Assembly (NCBI GenBank): GCA_026419775.2
Contig: JAOPGA020000576.1
Coordinates: forward strand, 1-64,000
DNA length: 64,000 nucleotides
From: Acrasis kona
Taxonomy: Eukaryota > Heterolobosea > Eutetramitea > Acrasida > Acrasidae
Reading direction: 5' to 3'
Part shown: in pieces, positions 53,168 to 63,319 of the stretch
How the letters are laid out: each line of letters opens with the position of its first letter
Numbering within the stretch: the stretch's first letter is position 1
Position numbers and translations under genes: made by a program
Notes under the pieces: model-generated
The model's database searches: none
Seen by the model: only the letters and a program-made list of their open reading frames with translations
Told to the model about the DNA's origin: nothing

Positions 53168-54944
53168 CTACATTGTCCTACACTGAGGTCGACCTTCTTG
53201 TTCCTCTTCCTGATCCTCTTCACCCACTTGCTCGTCCTCATCCTCATCCTCTTGATTCCAATTCGCCTGACTCAACAACCTCGCCACTCTCGCCAACGTT
53301 GCTCTTCTGTCCCTCTGCGGATCATCTACTTCTCCCTCTTGGTCGCTATCTCCAGCTTCTTGATTCATCAAATATTGAATCAACATGTTAGGAGTCAACA
53401 CGAAAGCATTTCTATCGGTAGCTTCGCTCGCATTCTCCTCCAATACATGTGCCCATGACTCAGGTCCCTTGATCTTATCTTCGTCAAGAGTGGGTTGCCA
53501 CACTTTACAATCGCTGTCTATTCCACTAGAAACAAAAGATAGTTTACAAGAAGGATGTGGATCGATGCAGTTGACCACGTCCCTGTCACCTTTCATGACG
53601 TTTACAATTTCCGCATTTTTAGAGTTATAAATAAAAATATTCCCGCAGTCACTTCCAGCAGCAATGTATTCGCTTCTAGGACCAAGGAATTGTACTTCCT
53701 TGACCGTCCTAACGTTCACGTGGCCCTTACAACATACTTTATATTGACTCACGTAATCGGCTGATTCGCCGGACACATTTGATTGTTGTTCCTCTGGAAC
53801 ATCTTCCCATTCGCCATCATCTTCTTGGTCATCATCCGCTGATTCGTCCATGGATGATGAAGATGGCGGTGGCGTCGACGTGACACGAGGTGATGCGAAC
53901 TTGGCAGGCTCCACATCAAAGAGATAAATGTTATCTCCGCTCCACGTACCAATGATTTCGGTGCCCAACACATTGTGTCTGACACCCGTAATGTGACAAC
54001 TGCTGTATGGCCTATCGGGATTGTAATTGTTCACGATGCTCTCTGGTGAGTATTTTTGTACGCAAATGGTGGAGCTGGATCTGCGATCGTATAGTCGAAT
54101 GTAAGGATCGTCGCCACCAATGATGAAGTAATTTGGATTGACTGGATTAAAATCTACGCTGTTGAGAGGTATGCAAGATGGTCTGCGGAATGATCCGACG
54201 GTGGATCTTGCTCTTCTTAGATCGGCCACGATGTGATTGATATCCTTTTCTCTAATGTCGAATTGTCTGGCGGTTCCATCGCTCGAGCAACTTATGAATA
54301 CGCTGGTCGAGCCTGGCTCGATTGAAAGTTTATGGACCACGTCGGAGTGGCACGTGTACTTTTGTTGTAGTGGATTGGTTGGCCTTGATAGATCGAACAC
54401 ATAAATGTTTGGCTAATGTGCTGTTATAGATGATTGTGAACAATCAAACTTACTTCTCTTGCACAACTAACGATTGTTTGATCGTTGGATCCTGGCATGA
54501 ATTTTGCACAAAAAATGTTACCTCTATGGGGTGTTTTGATGGTTCTAATCAACTTCTTTGAAAAGGGCTCCCAAATTTTTAACTTAAAAGTAAGGAATTG
54601 TAGTGGTCGTCAATTCTTACTTTTTGATCATCCGAGCCTGAAACTATAAGCGTTCCTCCACTATTCCAAGAAACTGTATTTACGCAGCCGGCATGACCAA
54701 CTAAGTTATAATACTCCAGCCTCTTGATATACTTCTCATTGGTGCATAAAGCAGTTACATATTGCTTGTGGGAAGATGTGTCTGATTTTATTAGACGACC
54801 GAATTATAAAGACTTACCACTGCGACTCTTAAGGACATGACAAATGTTTCTTGTGTCGGCCGCATATGAAACCATTGGTGTTGTGTTTTCGAAGCTGTTG
54901 CTACTCGCACCTGGGGTTGGATTCTCCTTTGACGTGATAACCAT
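53168..54944 (-). CDS. WD40 protein of the DCAF8/DCAF6 type
   Basis: Exons 54944-54818, 54781-54621, 54582-54454 and 54412-53168 (36-, 38- and 41-nt introns) give 553 aa. WD repeats: NLVGHAGCVNTVSWNSGG...SGSDDQKLKIWE, then CHSDVVHKLSIEPGS...SCSSDGTARQFDIRE, NSVDFNPVNPNYFIIGGDDPYIRLYDRR and GNIFIYNSKNAEIV. The order and the H-x-G-C-V-N-T start match DCAF8/WDR42, substrate receptors of the CUL4-DDB1 ubiquitin ligase. An acidic insert (ESADDDQEDDGEWEDVPEE) splits the propeller, and the C-terminus is very acidic. The FDIR motif could be the DDB1-binding WDxR box variant. Confidence 0.82.
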
Positions 54945-55161
54945 GTTTTTTAAAATAGAGATCAAATCCCCGATTTTGTAAGAGAATCAAATATTTGAAA
55001 AAGGAGATCAAAAGGAAGCCTTGTTTCGTGCGACAACCTGTGATATTAAAAAAATAAAGCATCGATAAAAACTTCGTCCCACTAAGTAACTGATTATATC
55101 CGTAATATATTTTACTTTTTTTACAGTTTACAAGCTGTACAGTCATCCTAGAAAGCAGAGC

Positions 55162-57997
55162 ATGAGATCATTACTTATCTTCATCGCTATTCTTTTGGCA
55201 TACACAAGTATGATCATTGAGCTCAATCGTTGAAAACTAACGTTTAGATTGTCAAGAGTCGTATCTAATTCGCTCTGTTGAAGGTGATAATCAAAAAGGC
55301 CGCGGTAGTGCAGAACTCCCAAATAGTTACGTTGTTCAAGTAGTCAGAGCAGGAGTTATAATACCAGCATCAAATATAACTGTGTACTTCTTCACTAACA
55401 GTGCAAAACTCAAACCCTACTTTAATCCATCTGTGGCGATTACCAATAGCTCAGGATATGCATCAACCAGGGTCACATTAGGATACTCACCCGGAAATGG
55501 AGTTATTTATGCTTCATTAACTCCCAAAAATTTTGTACCGGCTAATCCGACAGTCAATCCCATAATTCAAACCAACTTTACCTTCCAAGCAGAATTTTGG
55601 GTTAATCCAAACGCATGGGCACAGATTAGCGTCGTGCTATTTATGAGCTTGTTATGCGTGGTCTGTTCATTTGGACTAGCAATCTACGTATTATCGAAAG
55701 ACAGAGGTACTCCGAACATGATTGAAGTTGCGGACGCCATTCAAAGAGGAGCCCAAGGATTCTTAAAAGTTCAATATACCACAATAGCATTTATCGCCGT
55801 ACCAGTCGGATTTATTTTATTTTTAATGTATGGTTACCGCACTAAAACAAATTTCGACCCAAATATTACAATGAATTTGAACGCAACTATAGTCACCCTT
55901 AGCTTCATGTTCGGAGCTTTCTTATCAGGCCTTAGCGGTTTCATAGGGATGTTTGTAAGCGTCAGAGCTAATTCTCGCGTAACAAGCGCAGCCACCCGTT
56001 CGTACTCAGAAGCTATGAACATTGCCACAAGAGCAGGTGCATTCGTTGGATTTCTAGTGGTATCGCTAAGTGTATTTGGAGTTTGTCTTTGCTTTGTCAT
56101 TTTATATGGAGCCATGACCCCTTTCATCGCTGAACCTCAACAAATCGTAACCATGATTGTTGGATTTAGTTTTGGCTGTAGTTTATCTGCTCTGTTTGCC
56201 CAGTTAGGTGGTGGTATATTTACCAAAGCAGCCGATGTTGGAGCAGATCTAGTTGGTAAAGTGGAAAGTGATATGCCTGAGGACGACCTACATAATCCTG
56301 CAGTTATTGCTGATTTGGTTGGAGATAACGTAGGAGATTGTGCGGGAAGAGGATCCGATCTATTCGAATCCATCAGCGCAGAGAATATCGGAGTTATGAT
56401 ATTGGCAGCTAGTATGGCCGCAAATGCATATCCTCAAATTAGCAGTCCGGTCAGCTACATTGTATTCCCATTGTTGGTCCACATATGTGGGTTGATTGGT
56501 AGTTGGATAGGGATATTTTTTGTAAGAGTAAAAAGCAGCAACACAAGGCACAGTGGTCGTGAAGACTACATGTTGATTGTTCAATCAAATGACAGAGAAC
56601 AAGAGCTTATTCAACACGATGATTATAATCCTATGATAGAGAACGAACCAATCATCATTGGACGGACACAAGAAATAGATACATACGAAACAGAAGAGTT
56701 GGATGACCCTATGACTGCTTTGAATGTAGGTTATGCAGTTGCTACTATTGTCACCACAGCGTTATTTATCCCAATATGTTACTGGTGCTTGTATACACCA
56801 GAATATAGTCAAGCCTGGGTTAGGTTCCTATTCTGTGGTTTGGTCGGCATTGCGACATCATGGGCCTTTGTGTTTATTACAGTTTACTACACAGATTCAA
56901 CATGGAGACCAGTACTGAGCATAGTAGAAGCATCTAATACAGGGCATGCAACCAATGTGATTGCGGGTTTGGCTGTTGGTATGGAAAGTACCGCAGCCCC
57001 TGTTGTGGTTATAGTATTAGCCATATTATGTTCTTATTATTTGGGTACAACAGCCGGAATATATGATGTAGACGGAAGCAACATTGGAGGTTTGTTCGGA
57101 ACAGCTGTTGCTACAATCGGTATGTTGAGCACAAGTAGCTACGTGCTCACTATGGATACATTGGGACCTATAGTCGATAATGCAGGTGGAATTGCCGAGA
57201 TGAGTAATGAGCCTCCTCAGGTGCGCGCTATTACTGATAAACTGGATGCGGTGGGAAATACTACAAAGGCTCTTACAAAAGGGTATGCTATTGGTAGCGC
57301 TGCTTTGGCCAGTTTCCTGCTGTTTAGTGCATTCTTGGATACGGTAACTGCTTACTCCGGAGTTGTCTTTAGTGTTGTCAATTTGGCTTCTCCTGAAGTG
57401 TTTGTTGGAGGACTGTTGGGTGCAGGTCTAGTGTTCTTATTTACGAGTCTTACAATTCGGGCTGTGAACACCGCTGCTCAAGCCGTCATCGAAGAAGTTC
57501 GTCGTCAATTTAGAGAGAATCCAAACCTCAAAAACAAAAACAGTCCTGACAGGCCTGATTATGAGCGTTGTGTCAGAATGATAACAAGTAGTAGTTTGGT
57601 ACAAATGATCGCACCAGGCTTATTGGCTGTCATTGTTCCGATTATTGTTGGATTTACATTCAGATATATTGGATTCAGAACAAATCAATTATATTTGGGC
57701 GCAGAAGTGAGTGCTGGGTTGTTGATGGTTGCGACTATTGTTGGTATACTGATGGCCTTGTTCCTGAATAATGCTGGTGGAGCATGGGATAATGCAAAGA
57801 AATATGTCGAAATGAATGCCGAGATGTTAAAGAGAAGAAACAAGAGTGATTATGCAGAATTGAAGAAGAGTGTTGTCACAGGTGATACTATTGGAGACCC
57901 TTGTAAGGATACAGCCGGCCCCAGTATTCATGTACTGATCAAATTATTGGCCACCATTACATTGGTGGTCGGTCCATTGTTTTTAAATAAAGCATAA
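55162..57997 (+). CDS. V-type H+-translocating pyrophosphatase with N-terminal luminal domain
   Basis: Exons 55162-55207 and 55248-57997 (40-nt intron) give 931 aa, against ~760 usual. The first ~20 residues are a signal peptide (RSLLIFIAILLAYT), then ~130 residues with an Ig/beta-sandwich-like pattern and sequons before the first pump helix (QISVVLFMSLLCVVCS). The catalytic loop is complete: GGGIFTKAADVGADLVGKVE, DNVGDCAGRGSDLFES and, near the end, GGAWDNAKKYVE and GDPCKDTAGPS. The segment GNTTKALTKG has Lys and Thr at the two positions that separate K+-independent (type II) from K+-dependent pumps. A ~45-residue acidic insert follows helix 6-7 (QELIQHDDYNPM...). It acidifies vacuoles or acidocalcisomes at the cost of PPi. 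Confidence 0.92.
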
Positions 57998-58052
57998 ATG
58001 TTTAAAATGAAACCACACAATTAATTAAATCAAACTACGATTGGTATTGCGT

Positions 58053-59363
58053 TTAATTGAAAGGAAAATTATACATTATCATATTAATATCCAAGTTAGA
58101 AGCTTGTTGATATATTGTATCAACAGAAGGAACAGAAGTTGGATTTGGCTGTTCTACTTCTTGTAAAAATTCTGTATTCAGAAGGAAAGGATTCAAGGTC
58201 TCTGGAAGCTTTTTGTGCTCGTATATAAAGTTAATAAATGATTCTTCTACTATTGGAATTCCGAGTTTCAAACAAGTGCGCAGGTTGGAGGATTTCTTAG
58301 AGCTGGAAGTACTCAAACTAATGGCAATGATGCTTCCAAAATCATGATTGTCACTTTGACATGGTTTTCTCATATGTGTGCTTGAGCCATCATATACAAG
58401 CGCGCCGTGCATATTTAACACTGTTATGACATTATCTTTATTAGGTGATCGACCAAGTACATGAAAAGTAGTCCCGCTCAGAATACCCTCTGGACGGTGA
58501 ACCATAGTTGGCAGATTGTAACTTAACGTACGCTGATGGAATGGAACGACAACAGAAATGCGTCTACCGCAGAAAATAGGCAGAGTTTTATGGTAGAGTT
58601 TTTTGTAAACAGCACGGACAAGATCACCATGTTGGACGTTGTATTGTATTTTTGCCTGAGAAAAGTAGAGTTCGCCGCCTCTACAATCATCACTTTTAAA
58701 GCATAAAAGATAACCAGAAGCAACATCACTGTCGTTCTTGTCGAGATGATCTATAGATTTGGCATTATAGAGATTAACAAAGACTTGAGGAAAGAAGGGT
58801 ACACATAAAGACTTTTTAGCATCTTCGGGCAATCGTTCGATAGACGCTTGTAAATCTCTCCAAAGCACAGCATATTCTCGTTGCAATTCTTCCTTGACGA
58901 AACTGCAGATTTCAATAAGGGACTGTTTTGCTTCCTCATAATACTTTGATTCTTTTAGCATTCGCAAGTGCTTAGACTGAGAAATGCGATTGGTGTGCTT
59001 TTCGAACGAGAGGCCAATACATAAACAAGCAGTACCGCCACGTGTAGGATTACGTTCTGCTTTAAATATGCCCTCATCTTCTACTCGCAGCCAAACATCT
59101 CTGAACCGATCAGCAGCCCTTTTCTGAATGAAATTAGGTACATATTCAATTACATCATTGTATATCCCGTCTGATGTTCGAACGATATGGTGTTCTCTGG
59201 GGATAATAATGTCTTGAGGATTCTCGTTGTGATAATGTGCCCAAGAGGTATTTTGATTTGTAGTCATTGGGAGATTTAGTTTTAAAATAGTGGGGCTTTT
59301 CTTCTCTATTATTTTCCTCTTCTTTATTGGAAGTTCATCCTGAAAGGTCATGGGTCTATACAT
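58053..59363 (-). CDS. 2-oxoglutarate/Fe(II) dioxygenase (TET/JBP-like) fused to a BRCT domain
   Basis: Single exon, 436 aa. A basic NLS-like start (IKKRKIIEKK) precedes a double-stranded beta-helix core at about 190-275: FVNLYNAKSIDHLDKNDSD with iron ligands His206 and Asp208, GGELYF, QHGDLVRAVYKKLYHKTLP with the distal His258, and GRRISVVVPF with the 2OG-binding Arg. This H-x-D...H...R order with the preceding vN-y and GGEL reads like the TET/JBP class, which oxidises thymine or 5-methylcytosine in DNA. Residues ~293-390 resemble a BRCT domain (LSGTTFHVLGR, NMHGALVYDG, GIPIVEESFINFIYEHKKLPE). BRCT domains bring proteins to damage or phospho-sites. The fusion is unusual; the DNA substrate is an inference. 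Confidence 0.6.
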   Translation of the reverse strand: MYRPMTFQDELPIKKRKIIEKKSPTILKLNLPMTTNQNTSWAHYHNENPQDIIIPREHHIVRTSDGIYNDVIEYVPNFIQKRAADRFRDVWLRVEDEGIFKAERNPTRGGTACLCIGLSFEKHTNRISQSKHLRMLKESKYYEEAKQSLIEICSFVKEELQREYAVLWRDLQASIERLPEDAKKSLCVPFFPQVFVNLYNAKSIDHLDKNDSDVASGYLLCFKSDDCRGGELYFSQAKIQYNVQHGDLVRAVYKKLYHKTLPIFCGRRISVVVPFHQRTLSYNLPTMVHRPEGILSGTTFHVLGRSPNKDNVITVLNMHGALVYDGSSTHMRKPCQSDNHDFGSIIAISLSTSSSKKSSNLRTCLKLGIPIVEESFINFIYEHKKLPETLNPFLLNTEFLQEVEQPNPTSVPSVDTIYQQASNLDINMIMYNFPFN

Positions 59364-59382
59364 TATTGTAGAATTATTGTAA
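59364..59382. promoter_or_regulatory. very short divergent gap between oxygenase-BRCT and PARG-like genes
   Basis: The minus-strand ATG is at 59363 and the plus-strand open frame begins at 59383. Any shared promoter must overlap coding sequence of one or both genes, which suggests joint regulation. Confidence 0.4.
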
Positions 59383-60078
59383 TATGCACTATCTGAATGG
59401 CCCCATACACCATCACCACAACTATACGAAACAACGACAACAGCTGTTCAAAATTGTACCACTTTAGAGGCAGCAAGAGAACAATTTAACAAAGGAGAAG
59501 GCAGTGTGGGAGTCCTGAATTTTGCCTCAGCAAAGAACCCTGGTGGAGGATTTTTAAATGGCTCTCAGGCTCAAGAAGAGTCGATAGCAAGAAGCAGTGG
59601 TCTTTATAAATGTTTAACCAAAGATGAAATCAAGAAAAACTTCTACGAGGTTCACACCAAATACAATGGTAGTGGCTTTTATAGTCATGCAATGATATAC
59701 AGCCCAGAAGTACCCGTATTTAGGTTAGATGACGGAACTTGGATTGACAGATACAACATCTCCATAGTAACCTCACCCGCAGTCAATGCAGGAGTTGTCC
59801 GTAGTAGAATTCACAGAAAGGATGTAGACAAACAAATCAACGAAGCAATGTACGAAAGAATGGCCAGAATATTGCAGCTGTTTGAATTGAAAAGAATACC
59901 AATTTTAATTTTAGGTTCGTTCGGGACAGGTGTCTTCAAGAATGATCCAGAGCTTGTTGCAAAGGCATGGAGCGAACTTTTGAGTGGAAGATTTAAGAAC
60001 AGCTTCAAACATGTAGTGATGGCTATCAAAGATTACAAGACTTTCAGCACGTTCCAGAAGCATTTTTTAATAAAGTAA
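59383..60078 (+). CDS. PARG-like (DUF2263 / microbial-type) poly(ADP-ribose) glycohydrolase, 5' end unresolved
   Basis: 232 codons are open from after a TAA (59380-59382). The family signature is complete: VLNFASAKNPGGGFLNGSQAQEES (Gly-rich loop and the catalytic Glu pair Q-E-E), then SHAMIYSPEVPVFR, a V-T-S-P-A-V-N-x-G block and a C-terminal LILGSFGTGVFKNDP. The N-terminal part TVQNCTTLEAAREQ-like region is also typical. There is no in-frame ATG; an ATG at 59384 is one frame off. Microbial PARGs remove ADP-ribose polymers and reverse PARP signalling in DNA repair. The neighbour is a DNA-directed oxygenase candidate. Confidence 0.78.
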   Translation, partial: YALSEWPHTPSPQLYETTTTAVQNCTTLEAAREQFNKGEGSVGVLNFASAKNPGGGFLNGSQAQEESIARSSGLYKCLTKDEIKKNFYEVHTKYNGSGFYSHAMIYSPEVPVFRLDDGTWIDRYNISIVTSPAVNAGVVRSRIHRKDVDKQINEAMYERMARILQLFELKRIPILILGSFGTGVFKNDPELVAKAWSELLSGRFKNSFKHVVMAIKDYKTFSTFQKHFLIK

Positions 60079-60097
60079 ATGATTGATTTCAAATAAA

Positions 60098-61591
60098 TTA
60101 TTTTTTACTCTTTTTTTTCTTCTTTTTGATACCTTTTGAGTTTCCACCCTTTTCTGCTTTCCTCCTCTGTCCCAAAAGTCTTATTGCAGAGTTGAGTACT
60201 TGTGCTTCTGCCTCCTTCTCGTCGTCTCCAGGCCCAGCGTCCTCATCCTTTTCTGTCTCTGCTAATTTCTTCTTTGCTTGTTCCAAGGCTGTGGCAACTG
60301 TTCCACTCAACACCATTACATTATCCTTGTCAACCGGACATTCTGTCATTTTTTTTTCGATAAGCTGCTCTATGCGTTGGAAATATTGGATATCATATTG
60401 TGTCACCATGGTTATCGCTCTTCCTTGGTTTCCAATACGAGCGGTTCTACCCACTCTATGCACGTATTCCTTACTGTGAACGGGAATGTCATAATTGATG
60501 ACCAATTCGACCAATGGAATATCAAGACCTCTACTGGCAATATCGGTGGCAATCATGATGGGCCGATCTCCGGACGTGAATTTGCGTAAACAATGGACAC
60601 GATCTCCGTCGGCCATCTGACCAGACAGTGGAATGGCAGGAAGGTTGAGTTGGCGCAGCATGAGCGAGAGAGTCAAGCACGTTACATTCTGAGCGACAAA
60701 AACAATGACGCGTCTACCAGGATTTTCATTCAACAAGTATGTGAGATGGGCCTCCTTGTACTTTTCGGGAATGAACAAGTACTCTTGTTGTAATTGATTT
60801 ACGGTAGCGTACTTTGTGTTGCTGACTTGAACCTTTACTGGATCGTTCAATTGAGCCTTTTGTAATTTCTCGACCGACTTTGTCATGGTTGCAGAATACA
60901 AGAATGTGTTTCTTTCGCTTCTCTTGGGCAGTGCACCAAAAATGAGCGCAATTTCCTTTTCGAACACTGAGCTCAATAGTTTGTCGGCTTCGTCCAGTAC
61001 CAAATGTTTTGTACGGAACAAATTAAATCCTTTTGTGTTTCTTAAATGTTCTGCTACGCGTCCTGGTGTACCGACGACGACATGTGCTGGTTTTTTGCTG
61101 TCCGTGATTTCTTTTTGTTGTTGTACGATGGGCTCGCCACCAACAAGTAATGTGGAATGAATGCCAATTTCGGAACCAATGGCCTTTACATGTTGGAATA
61201 TTTGAATGGCTAGTTCGCGTGTTGGCGCCAATATTAAACCAGAACAAGGAGAAGGTTTGGTGTTGAGCGATAAGAGCTTGTGTAGAATGGGGAGCAGGAA
61301 AGAAGCTGTTTTGCCGCTACCTGTCTCTGCGATTCCAATAATGTCCCTGCCTTGGATGGCAATGGGAATGGAATCGCGTTGAATTTTTGTTGGATGTTCG
61401 TAACCAAGCTTTTTACATGTGTCACATAATTTTTTGTGTAGTCCGAGATTTTCAAATGTAGTTGTTTTATCGATCACTTCCTCATCTGCCGAGATGATTA
61501 TCTGTTCCACTTCATTCTCACTTTCCGTTTTTGTATTTGTAATAGGGGCATTCTTGAATGCTTTTGGCTGCTTAGTATCTTGGTTTGACAT
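60098..61591 (-). CDS. DDX47: DEAD-box RNA helicase DDX47/Rrp3
   Basis: Intronless, 497 aa from the ATG at 61591 (upstream codon is TTG). Full motif set: Q-motif near FENLGL...GYEHPTKIQ, AETGSGKT (I), PTRELA (Ia), TPGR (Ib), DEAD (II), SAT (III), GRRVIVFVAQ and TDIASRGLD (V), HRVGRTARIGNQGR (VI). The start of the core (GLHKKLCDTCKKLGYEHPT) and Lys-rich C-terminal tail fit DDX47/Rrp3, which acts in 18S rRNA maturation. Convergent with the PARG-like gene, 19 nt away. Confidence 0.9.
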   Translation of the reverse strand: MSNQDTKQPKAFKNAPITNTKTESENEVEQIIISADEEVIDKTTTFENLGLHKKLCDTCKKLGYEHPTKIQRDSIPIAIQGRDIIGIAETGSGKTASFLLPILHKLLSLNTKPSPCSGLILAPTRELAIQIFQHVKAIGSEIGIHSTLLVGGEPIVQQQKEITDSKKPAHVVVGTPGRVAEHLRNTKGFNLFRTKHLVLDEADKLLSSVFEKEIALIFGALPKRSERNTFLYSATMTKSVEKLQKAQLNDPVKVQVSNTKYATVNQLQQEYLFIPEKYKEAHLTYLLNENPGRRVIVFVAQNVTCLTLSLMLRQLNLPAIPLSGQMADGDRVHCLRKFTSGDRPIMIATDIASRGLDIPLVELVINYDIPVHSKEYVHRVGRTARIGNQGRAITMVTQYDIQYFQRIEQLIEKKMTECPVDKDNVMVLSGTVATALEQAKKKLAETEKDEDAGPGDDEKEAEAQVLNSAIRLLGQRRKAEKGGNSKGIKKKKKKSKK

Positions 61592-61678
61592 TTTCACACA
61601 AATACAAACAGCAATGTATTTGAACTTCAAAAAGTTGATTGACTGATTGTAACAGTAAATATTTACATTTTATTTGCA

Positions 61679-62557
61679 CTACAAAGTTCCGACCTTTTTA
61701 CTTTCGTCATTCAAGATGAGGACCTCTGTGGCATCTACTTCCTCATACATTGCGCGTAACTTTTCCAATTCCTTTTTTTGTCTAATTGTCCATTCTTTTT
61801 CCTCCTTAGGGCTCATTTTAACCGATTTCTTCTCGGTTTTTGGTGATGTCTTCTGAGGTGATTTAAACGTTTTGGGGGTAGTCTTGTTTTTTGGAGTGTA
61901 TGTTACGTCGTCTTCTTGATCATTCTCGTCTTCATCATCATCATCTGTGGATTTCCTCCTACTATTTCTTAACTGCGGGGATTTTTCAGGGTTGTGAATG
62001 TGCCTGCGACGTCTTGTCGTAGGTGTATTTTTTACTTCCACTTCTTCAGAATGATTACTCTTCTGCTTTTTGTTAGGGGATTCTTTAGGTTCAGAATCGT
62101 CATCGGGCTTTTTGTTCGCTTCTTTATTCTCTATTGCTCCCTCATCCTTATCAGTTTGTTCATTTGGTTCTTTTGTCGTATTTCCCTGTTCTTCGATACT
62201 GACGTCTGTACTTTCTGTACTTGCGACGGTAGGACTACTTGTTTTATCATCCGCCAAATTAGTTTCTTGTTGGTTCTCTGCTTCTTTCGTCTCATCTGTT
62301 TGTTTATCCGCTTCTATTGTTGCAGTCCCTCCTTCGCCACTGCTATCTGCGTTCGCGACGATGGGTGTATGACTTATTTGCTCGTCTACCAATTGACTTT
62401 CTTTGCCGACTTCGGTGTCGTTTGTCGGCTTTTGCTCTTTGTTTTCAACTGACTCTTCAATTTTTTTTTGTTCATTGGTATTTATCGCTTCTTTGTTTTC
62501 GGTAGTCTCTGTTTGTATTAATGGGGCAGTGCTTGTGCTTGAACTCATTTCGATCAT
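61679..62557 (-). CDS. unknown, largely disordered acidic protein
   Basis: 293 codons or fewer (ATG 62557, or 62548). The N-terminal two thirds are Glu/Thr/Lys/Asn-rich without structure (KEESVENKEQKP-type), the middle has an arginine patch (TPTTRRRRHIHN) followed by DDDDEDENDQEDD, then basic SPK repeats (SPQKTSPKTEKK) and a final helix (KEWTIRQKKELEKLRAMYEEV). It could be a chromatin-associated protein; no domain recognised. Divergent from the YEATS gene. Confidence 0.5.
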   Translation of the reverse strand: MIEMSSSTSTAPLIQTETTENKEAINTNEQKKIEESVENKEQKPTNDTEVGKESQLVDEQISHTPIVANADSSGEGGTATIEADKQTDETKEAENQQETNLADDKTSSPTVASTESTDVSIEEQGNTTKEPNEQTDKDEGAIENKEANKKPDDDSEPKESPNKKQKSNHSEEVEVKNTPTTRRRRHIHNPEKSPQLRNSRRKSTDDDDEDENDQEDDVTYTPKNKTTPKTFKSPQKTSPKTEKKSVKMSPKEEKEWTIRQKKELEKLRAMYEEVDATEVLILNDESKKVGTL

Positions 62558-62620
62558 GGAGTTATTCCAATAATCAATAATCTGGAACAATAATTACAAA
62601 GGGTAAGCCTCTATTACAAA

Positions 62621-63319
62621 ATGCCAAAGACTAAGAGGATGAATGATGTGCTTGTCGTGAAGCCAATATTATATGGCAATACATCCCAAGCGCTTGGGAA
62701 AAGAGCGAAAGAAGGGAAAACACATGCGTGGACTGTATATGTCAGAGGACTTACCCCTGAAGATGATTTATCTTACATTAAGAATGTAGAATTTCAGTTA
62801 CATAGCTCATTTGCGATTCCAAATAGAATAGTCGATCAAGCCCCATTTGAAGTCAGCGAGCAGGGGTGGGGAGAATTCGAAATAATAATAATAATATACT
62901 GTAAAGATTCCTCCATAAAGCCGATAAAGTTACGGCATCCTCTCAGACTTTGGAGTACTGACCCAAATGTAGTTAGTACGAAAAAACCATTTTGTGAGGA
63001 GACTTACGATGAATTGTTGTTTTATGAGCCGAGTGAGGACTTTTATAAAGACTTAATGTTAAACCAACCTTTTCAACAAAATGTAACCCCTGTTAAAAGT
63101 TATAAGCTTAGTGTGCAGAACGTTGTGGATCAATACGGTACGTTGAGTGTGTTTTTGTGATTTAATGTTTTTTTAGCCCCAATCTTCTCAGAAGAGAAGG
63201 AGTTAAATAGAGTTAATGACGCCATTAAAAAAATAAACGAACAAATACAAGAACACGAAGAACGCATGGCGAAAGCAGAACAAAAGATAAGAGAACACAA
63301 AGAGCAAAACAAGCAGTAG
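62621..63319 (+). CDS. YEATS-domain protein (YEATS4/GAS41/Yaf9)
   Basis: Exons 62621-63137 and 63177-63319 (39-nt intron) give 219 aa. YEATS fold over ~8-150: THAWTVYVRGLTPEDDLSYIKNVEFQLHSSF, APFEVSEQGWGEFEI, IKLRHPLRLW and KPFCEETYDELLFYEPSEDFYK; then a coiled-coil C-terminus (KIREHKEQNKQ), as in YEATS4/Yaf9. The fold binds acylated histone lysines and belongs to NuA4/SWR1-type chromatin complexes. Ends at TAG, one of several TAG stops here. Confidence 0.9.

Noticed and set aside
54901-55146. Minus-strand frame extending the DCAF8-like gene upstream
   Set aside because: The spliced model starts at the ATG at 54944 in a different frame; the upstream reading has no domain.
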